In this document: positions 6,713 to 9,682 of the stretch, one piece after another
How positions within the stretch are numbered: the first letter of the stretch is position 1
Layout of the letters: each line of letters starts with the position of its first letter
Origin: Dehalococcoidia bacterium
Lineage (GTDB): Bacteria > Chloroflexota > Dehalococcoidia > GIF9 > AB-539-J10
Assembly (NCBI GenBank): GCA_029857995.1
Contig: JAOUFZ010000050.1
Span: 1 to 9,682 of the forward strand
DNA length: 9,682 bases
Reading direction: 5' to 3'
Notes under the pieces: generated by a model
The model's database searches: none
Told to the model about the DNA's origin: nothing
Seen by the model: only the letters and a program-made list of their open reading frames with translations
Made by a program: the position numbers and the translations under genes

Positions 6713-7165
6713 TCAAACAGCTGCTTGACCCTCAAGTACGTTCTTCATTTCCTCGAGTTCTCCCCTGATGTGCTCCGTGACCTTACGCATACTTTTCTTC
6801 ACGAGCTTTGCGAGTAATGTGAAGTGCAGGTTGGTAATCAGCAGGCAACTCTCCCCTTTCGGTTCTAGGATTTCCTCGACCTTAGTGAGGAAAAGAGATA
6901 CGGGGAACAAGAATACAGTGCCGATGTACCTGTTCATTTCCACCCGGCTTACCTTGCCGCGAATCTTTTGCTCCTTTCCGGTGATCGGCGACATCTGCCT
7001 GAAGTAGAAACTTACATCCGGGTGCTCGAGGTCCGGGTTTCTAATGTTTACCACGCGCTCTATGTGGTCCTTGCTGACCTCGGTGTAGTGCTTATCATAG
7101 TCACAAAGGAATTGAAAGACTTTTTCGGGCCGTGCGTTAATTTCCAGGGTGATTTTCTCAATCAT
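6713..7165 (-). CDS. SRPBCC (START/Bet v 1-like) family protein
   Basis: A 150-residue soluble protein with the layout of the SRPBCC fold, which binds hydrophobic ligands in a deep cavity. It starts IEKITLEINARPEKVFQFLCDYDKH, the usual first strand and two small helices. Beta strands follow (VSFYFRQMSP, KIRGKVSRVE, YIGTVFLFPVSLFLTKVEEILEP, SCLLITNLHFTL), then a long C-terminal helix KSMRKVTEHIRGELEEMKNVLEG. There is no signal peptide. Ligand and function cannot be told; relatives include polyketide cyclases, lipid carriers and coenzyme Q-binding proteins. It stands alone between the kor operon and a divergent hydrolase. The ATG at 7165 has no obvious SD. Copy 1 of the repeat and about 150 featureless bases separate it from korB. 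Confidence 0.75.
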   Translation of the reverse strand: MIEKITLEINARPEKVFQFLCDYDKHYTEVSKDHIERVVNIRNPDLEHPDVSFYFRQMSPITGKEQKIRGKVSRVEMNRYIGTVFLFPVSLFLTKVEEILEPKGESCLLITNLHFTLLAKLVKKSMRKVTEHIRGELEEMKNVLEGQAAV

Positions 7166-7270
7166 TAATCGGATCGCTTTAATCGGGTGATATCATATTA
7201 TCCTTGGTTAAAGTCACTTGGCTTCCTAATCTCCTATATCGTATGTATAGCATATTCTAACGTATATCGA

Positions 7271-7307
7271 GCGTAACAAGAAGCGTAACAAGGTGAGTGT
7301 TTGTTAC
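7271..7307. promoter_or_regulatory. Repeated GCGTAACAAG operator-like cluster
   Basis: GCGTAACAAG occurs twice in direct orientation (7271-7280 and 7283-7292), 12 bases apart. The inverted form TTGTTAC follows at 7300-7306. The spacing, close to one helical turn, and the position between divergent genes suggest a regulator-binding site for the hydrolase and/or SRPBCC gene. No regulator gene is nearby. Confidence 0.35.
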
Positions 7308-7354
7308 CCGGGTCTTCATTCGACAAATCAATTGTTATATACTTGCAGCAAAAC

Positions 7355-7366
7355 AAAGGAGGAGGG
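7355..7366 (+). promoter_or_regulatory. Strong ribosome binding site of the alpha/beta hydrolase
   Basis: AAAGGAGGAGGGG-like purine run ends about 9 bases before the ATG at 7376. It fixes that ATG as the start over an in-frame TTG at 7301. Confidence 0.75.
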
Positions 7367-7375
7367 GCTTGTATC

Positions 7376-8173
7376 ATGCCGTTAGCCAAGCTTAATGGTA
7401 TTAACATTAACTATCAGGTGGACGGACAGGGTGAACCCCTGGTGATGGTAATGGGATTTACTGCCAGCCGGAGTGGCTGGATGCCCCAGATACCTTTCTT
7501 CAAGAAGTATTACCGGGTAATTACCTTTGATAATCGGGGAGCCGGCAAGTCGGACAAGCCGCCGGGCCCTTATTCCACCAAAATGATGGCCGACGATATA
7601 GTAAGACTTATGAACCTTTTAGGGATTGAAAAAGCCCATATTATGGGCGTTTCCATGGGTGGCATGATTGCCCAGGAGCTGGCTATAAACTATCCGCAGA
7701 GAGTTATGAAGCTGGTGTTGGCCTGTACATATGCCTCCCAGGATGACACGAGCGGAGATAGTCTGGAGCAGGCTAAATTCTTGCAACTAACTCCTGAGAG
7801 GAAAGTCAGCGCTATGGTCGGCTTGGCTTTTAATAAGCCGCTTTACAGATTCGTCTTTGGCCTCCTCGCCAGGGTCCAGACCAGGTTCAAGGGAGCTTCA
7901 GGTAGGGTCGGAATTGCGGGACAGAGCGAGGCTTGTCTGAAACACAATACGCTGGATAGACTATCATCAATCACTGCCCCTACCCTGGTTATTGTGGGAA
8001 CTGGAGATAGAATCATCAAGCCCGTTTCTTCCGAGGTGATAGCCGGCAAAATACCCAACGCTAAGCTAGTCAAAGTTGAGGGTGGTTCTCATTGTTTTTC
8101 CTTCGAGATGAGAAACGTATTCAACCGGGAAGTGCTGAGTTTTCTAAGGAGTGATGCTCCACCCCTTAATTGA
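7376..8173 (+). CDS. Alpha/beta hydrolase (enol-lactonase/esterase-like)
   Basis: A 265-residue cytoplasmic alpha/beta hydrolase of the 3-oxoadipate enol-lactonase/haloperoxidase-like group. It opens with LNGININYQVDGQGEPLVMVMGF, with the oxyanion region near MGFTASRSGW. FDNRGAGKSDKP (51-62) is the conserved strand-4 loop. The nucleophile elbow GVSMGG carries Ser93, Asp211 lies in VGTGDRIIKP and His239 in EGGSHCFSFE, so the catalytic triad is complete. Residues about 120-190 form a variable cap. The start is set by the strong RBS; extending upstream adds residues with no family similarity. Substrate is not deducible: it has no metabolic neighbours, the gene before it is a divergent SRPBCC gene and the next one a membrane protein behind a repeat. 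Confidence 0.85.
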   Translation: MPLAKLNGININYQVDGQGEPLVMVMGFTASRSGWMPQIPFFKKYYRVITFDNRGAGKSDKPPGPYSTKMMADDIVRLMNLLGIEKAHIMGVSMGGMIAQELAINYPQRVMKLVLACTYASQDDTSGDSLEQAKFLQLTPERKVSAMVGLAFNKPLYRFVFGLLARVQTRFKGASGRVGIAGQSEACLKHNTLDRLSSITAPTLVIVGTGDRIIKPVSSEVIAGKIPNAKLVKVEGGSHCFSFEMRNVFNREVLSFLRSDAPPLN

Positions 8174-8256
8174 CTTGAAACCTGGAGCACTGCGGCCCTG
8201 CCTGACTTCTTAGCGGACATGAAATTTTGCCTCATGATTCTTCTGGACGGAGTGGA

Positions 8257-8283
8257 ATTGCACAATAGTCAGTATTGTGCAAT
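8257..8283. repeat. Perfect 11-bp inverted repeat downstream of the hydrolase
   Basis: ATTGCACAATA (8257-8267) and TATTGTGCAAT (8273-8283) are exact reverse complements around the loop GTCAG. It lies about 85 bases after the hydrolase stop. It is A/T-rich and lacks a T-run on either strand, so a classical intrinsic terminator is unlikely. A dyad operator is the other option. The surrounding gap (8174-8395) holds no gene. Confidence 0.6.
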
Positions 8284-8318
8284 CATCTTCTGAAGATTGG
8301 GCCTTTTCCTGTGGTATC

Positions 8319-8367
8319 CGGGGGACATAATACCTGATTTGCAGTAGGCCTGACCGGTATGGTATCC
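8319..8367 (+). repeat. Hairpin repeat family, copy 2
   Basis: Same family as copy 1, with 40 of 49 positions identical to copy 3. Ends are GGGGACATAATACC and GGTATGGTATCC, followed by a GGAATTCG tail. The outer stem retains about 11 of 13 pairs counting G-T. A preceding GGTATCC (8313-8319) repeats the right-end word and may be a remnant of a tandem unit. It ends 28 bases before the membrane protein ATG. Confidence 0.75.
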
Positions 8368-8395
8368 CGGAATTCGTAGAAAGAGACGAGTCGAG

Positions 8396-8836
8396 ATGTT
8401 AGAAGTGTATTTCTTTGTCCTCGGATTAGTGAACAGCGTCTTTCTGATTTTGCTCTTTCTTGTCCGAAAGAACAGACTAGACCTTCTTAATCGGTTCGGT
8501 TGGATTTATTTTCTGTTGGCTGTTCCTGCGGCCTATGGAATTTTCCTGGTGCGACAGGAAAATGAAACAGTACGATACAGCATCTTTCTCGGGATCTTCC
8601 TGGCCTTTTTGCTTGTAGAATGGCTATATGATTACAGATTGAAAATCAATTTTCGCGAGAGCTGGAGGAAGAACTGGAAGCGGCTGGTACCCTACCTGGG
8701 TCTCTATTACGCGATGAACTATGGATTTGTGGTGATGCCGTGGAAGACTTCTTTGGTCTGGGGGCTCATCATGCTCGGATCATTTATTCTTCAAATAATC
8801 GCAAACCTGAGGAGTCACCCCAAAATGACTGAATGA
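8396..8836 (+). CDS. Small multi-pass membrane protein of unknown function
   Basis: I do not recognise this 146-residue protein. Hydrophobic segments at about 3-23, 33-52, 60-79, 96-113 and 118-137 indicate four or five transmembrane helices. The loops are short; the one at about 80-95 is strongly basic (YRLKINFRESWRKNWKR) and probably cytoplasmic. It is rich in Trp, Tyr and Phe. There is no signal peptide cleavage motif, lipobox or catalytic motif. The ATG has only a weak purine stretch (GAGTCGAG) before it, very close to the start. The gene is a single transcription unit bracketed by direct copies of the hairpin repeat, 28 bases before the start and 23 bases after the stop. A stable membrane-spanning frame of this length supports a real gene rather than a random ORF. 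Confidence 0.7.
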   Translation: MLEVYFFVLGLVNSVFLILLFLVRKNRLDLLNRFGWIYFLLAVPAAYGIFLVRQENETVRYSIFLGIFLAFLLVEWLYDYRLKINFRESWRKNWKRLVPYLGLYYAMNYGFVVMPWKTSLVWGLIMLGSFILQIIANLRSHPKMTE

Positions 8837-8859
8837 AGCACTACTTCGAGAATAATATT

Positions 8860-8908
8860 CTGGGGACATAATATTTGCTTTGTAGCAGGCCTGATTGGTA
8901 TGGTGTCC
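8860..8908 (+). repeat. Hairpin repeat family, copy 3
   Basis: The best-paired copy, with GGGACATAATATT against GGTATGGTGTCCC: 12 of 13 positions pair when G-T is allowed. Two substitutions relative to copy 2 (CC to TT) keep G-T pairing. It is followed by the palindrome CTCGAATTCGAG (8909-8920). The exact word TTCGAGAAT occurs at both flanks (8845-8853 and 8915-8923). Confidence 0.78.
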
Positions 8909-8959
8909 CTCGAATTCGAGAATGTTTTTGTGGTTGAAATGGGGAAGGGTCCTACGAAA

Positions 8960-9415
8960 TTACTTCTTGCTCTGTAAAATTCCTTTAGCCCAACCGGCAG
9001 CCCGCTCCAGTTCTCCTTCTTTCAGTGGACCTTGGCCGCCTGTAACGAAGAAACCCTCCGGAGACGCTATGAGAGTACCGCCCTTTTTTTTCAGATTGCC
9101 GGCGATGCGTCCCGCGGCATATCCAAACATCCCGACGATCTTCTTCGAGATTCTGGTGTCGAACGCAGCTACGTTGACACCTTTTAGAGAAAGCTCAGGG
9201 ACCTTGTTAAGGAAGTCTTGAACCACCGGTATCGGCCTGCCCGCATGGGTCGGTGAACCTACAATGAGAAGGTTAACGGATGCCAGTTCCGAGGGGTTCG
9301 CCTCGCCGACCCGCAGTACCTTGACCTCATTGGACGGGGTAATAGCTTCAGCAATAGCCTTGGCGATTTTCTCCGTATTCCCATAAACTGAGTCATATAC
9401 TATCAAAGCCTTCAT
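8960..9415 (-). CDS. Flavodoxin family protein
   Basis: A 151-residue FMN-binding flavodoxin-like protein. The phosphate loop is DSVYGNTEKIA (8-18), in place of the common TGNT version. SPTHAGRP (54-61) and AFDTRIS (84-90) are the loops that flank the isoalloxazine ring. A helix-rich middle, KKIVGMFGYAAGRIAGNLKKKGG, is followed by FFVTGGQGPLKEGELERA (122-139), a typical end of this subgroup. It could be a one- or two-electron carrier or bind FMN in a larger redox system. A link to the ferredoxin-reducing KorAB is possible but is only inference. It has a strong SD, GGAGGTG, five bases before the ATG at 9415. It is monocistronic and opposes the neighbouring membrane gene. Confidence 0.88.
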   Translation of the reverse strand: MKALIVYDSVYGNTEKIAKAIAEAITPSNEVKVLRVGEANPSELASVNLLIVGSPTHAGRPIPVVQDFLNKVPELSLKGVNVAAFDTRISKKIVGMFGYAAGRIAGNLKKKGGTLIASPEGFFVTGGQGPLKEGELERAAGWAKGILQSKK

Positions 9416-9445
9416 TGGGCACCTCCGCTCTATACTCTATTACCC

Positions 9446-9474
9446 AGTGTACACCTATATTGACGAATCTTCAA
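9446..9474 (-). promoter_or_regulatory. Predicted promoter of the flavodoxin gene
   Basis: On the minus strand TTGAAG (9469-9474) and TACACT (9446-9451) are separated by 17 bases, each matching four of six consensus positions. The 8-bp palindrome GTGTACAC overlaps the -10 box. The leader would be about 25 bases. Confidence 0.4.
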
Positions 9475-9516
9475 GGACACGTAGCCTCATTCGATGTTGT
9501 AAATACCTACCTCTAT

Positions 9517-9565
9517 TCGGGGAAATAATGCCTGATTTGTGGCGGGCCTTGCCCGTGTCGTGCGC
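9517..9565 (+). repeat. Hairpin repeat family, copy 4 (degenerate)
   Basis: The left half is clear (GGGGAAATAATGCCTGATTTG), with the inner stem GCCTG/CGGGC kept by one G-T pair. The right half has eroded: the GGTATGGTGTCC word is only partly matched. It lies upstream of the flavodoxin promoter and covers most of the gap to the window end. Confidence 0.6.
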
Positions 9566-9629
9566 TCGGATTCTGCACCGCCGAAGGACAGGTTCGGGCT
9601 GTAGGGTTGCGACGGATAGGGGGAAGAGC

Positions 9630-9682
9630 ATGGGGGAAGCCGGGATGATTCGTTTTGTAAGAATTGCCATTTTTTCTGGAGT
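9630..9682 (+). CDS. Possible start of a rightward gene (cut by window end)
   Basis: An ATG at 9630 is preceded by AGGGGGA at a good SD distance, and the frame stays open for 17 codons to the window edge. A second in-frame ATG lies at 9645 with GGGGGAAG before it. The visible residues (MIRFVRIAIF from the second ATG) could begin a membrane segment. It is too short to identify. Confidence 0.22.
   Translation, partial: MGEAGMIRFVRIAIFSG

Noticed and set aside
7301..7375. 25-residue extension of the alpha/beta hydrolase from a TTG
   Set aside because: A strong RBS directly precedes the ATG at 7376, and the extension has no family similarity.
8960..9415. Functional coupling of the flavodoxin to KorAB as an electron-transfer system
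   Set aside because: It is plausible chemically, but the genes are 2.4 kb apart on opposite strands with unrelated genes between; nothing in the sequence links them.
6512..9565. CRISPR array or integron attC sites as explanation of the four repeats
   Set aside because: Spacing is irregular (about 490 to 1760 bases between copies) and genes lie between them. The ends lack the attC core-site words, and no cas or integrase gene is present.
9455..9670. 71-codon minus-strand reading frame
   Set aside because: It spans the degenerate repeat copy 4 and the flavodoxin promoter, is rich in Arg and Pro with no domain pattern, and has no SD; likely spurious.

Overview
The window reads as chromosomal DNA from an anaerobic bacterium. 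A 2-oxoacid:ferredoxin oxidoreductase, sigma70-like promoters and Shine-Dalgarno (SD) sites point that way. An archaeal-style endonuclease IV-like protein and small housekeeping genes in short operons would fit a Chloroflexota/Dehalococcoidia-like lineage, but that placement is a low-confidence inference. There are no rRNA or tRNA genes, no CRISPR array, no phage genes and no transposase gene. No gene-free stretch exceeds 300 bases.

Left part (1-2930): the 5' two thirds of leuA (2-isopropylmalate synthase) runs leftward out of the window. It is divergent from a rightward pair, a pabA/trpG-type glutamine amidotransferase and a class IV PLP enzyme that is probably aminodeoxychorismate lyase (pabC). 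The two directions appear to start from back-to-back promoters whose -35 boxes overlap. An A/T-rich, strand-asymmetric inverted repeat separates pabA from pabC. A solitary HicB-like protein gene converges on pabC.

Middle part (3029-6505): an endonuclease IV/AP-endonuclease-2-type TIM barrel precedes korA and korB. KorA is a gamma-alpha fusion and KorB carries TPP and Fe-S motifs. They overlap by an ATGA junction and should form a two-subunit 2-oxoacid:ferredoxin oxidoreductase.

Right part (6506-9682): loosely packed single genes, namely an SRPBCC protein (minus), an alpha/beta hydrolase (plus), a small multi-pass membrane protein (plus) and a flavodoxin (minus). The gaps hold four same-orientation copies of a ~50-bp hairpin-forming repeat, at about 6512, 8319, 8860 and 9517. 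Two of them tightly bracket the membrane protein gene. No transposase accompanies them. They look like small non-autonomous REP/MITE-type elements and are the most unusual thing in the window. No complete new defence or mobile system can be claimed from this sequence.
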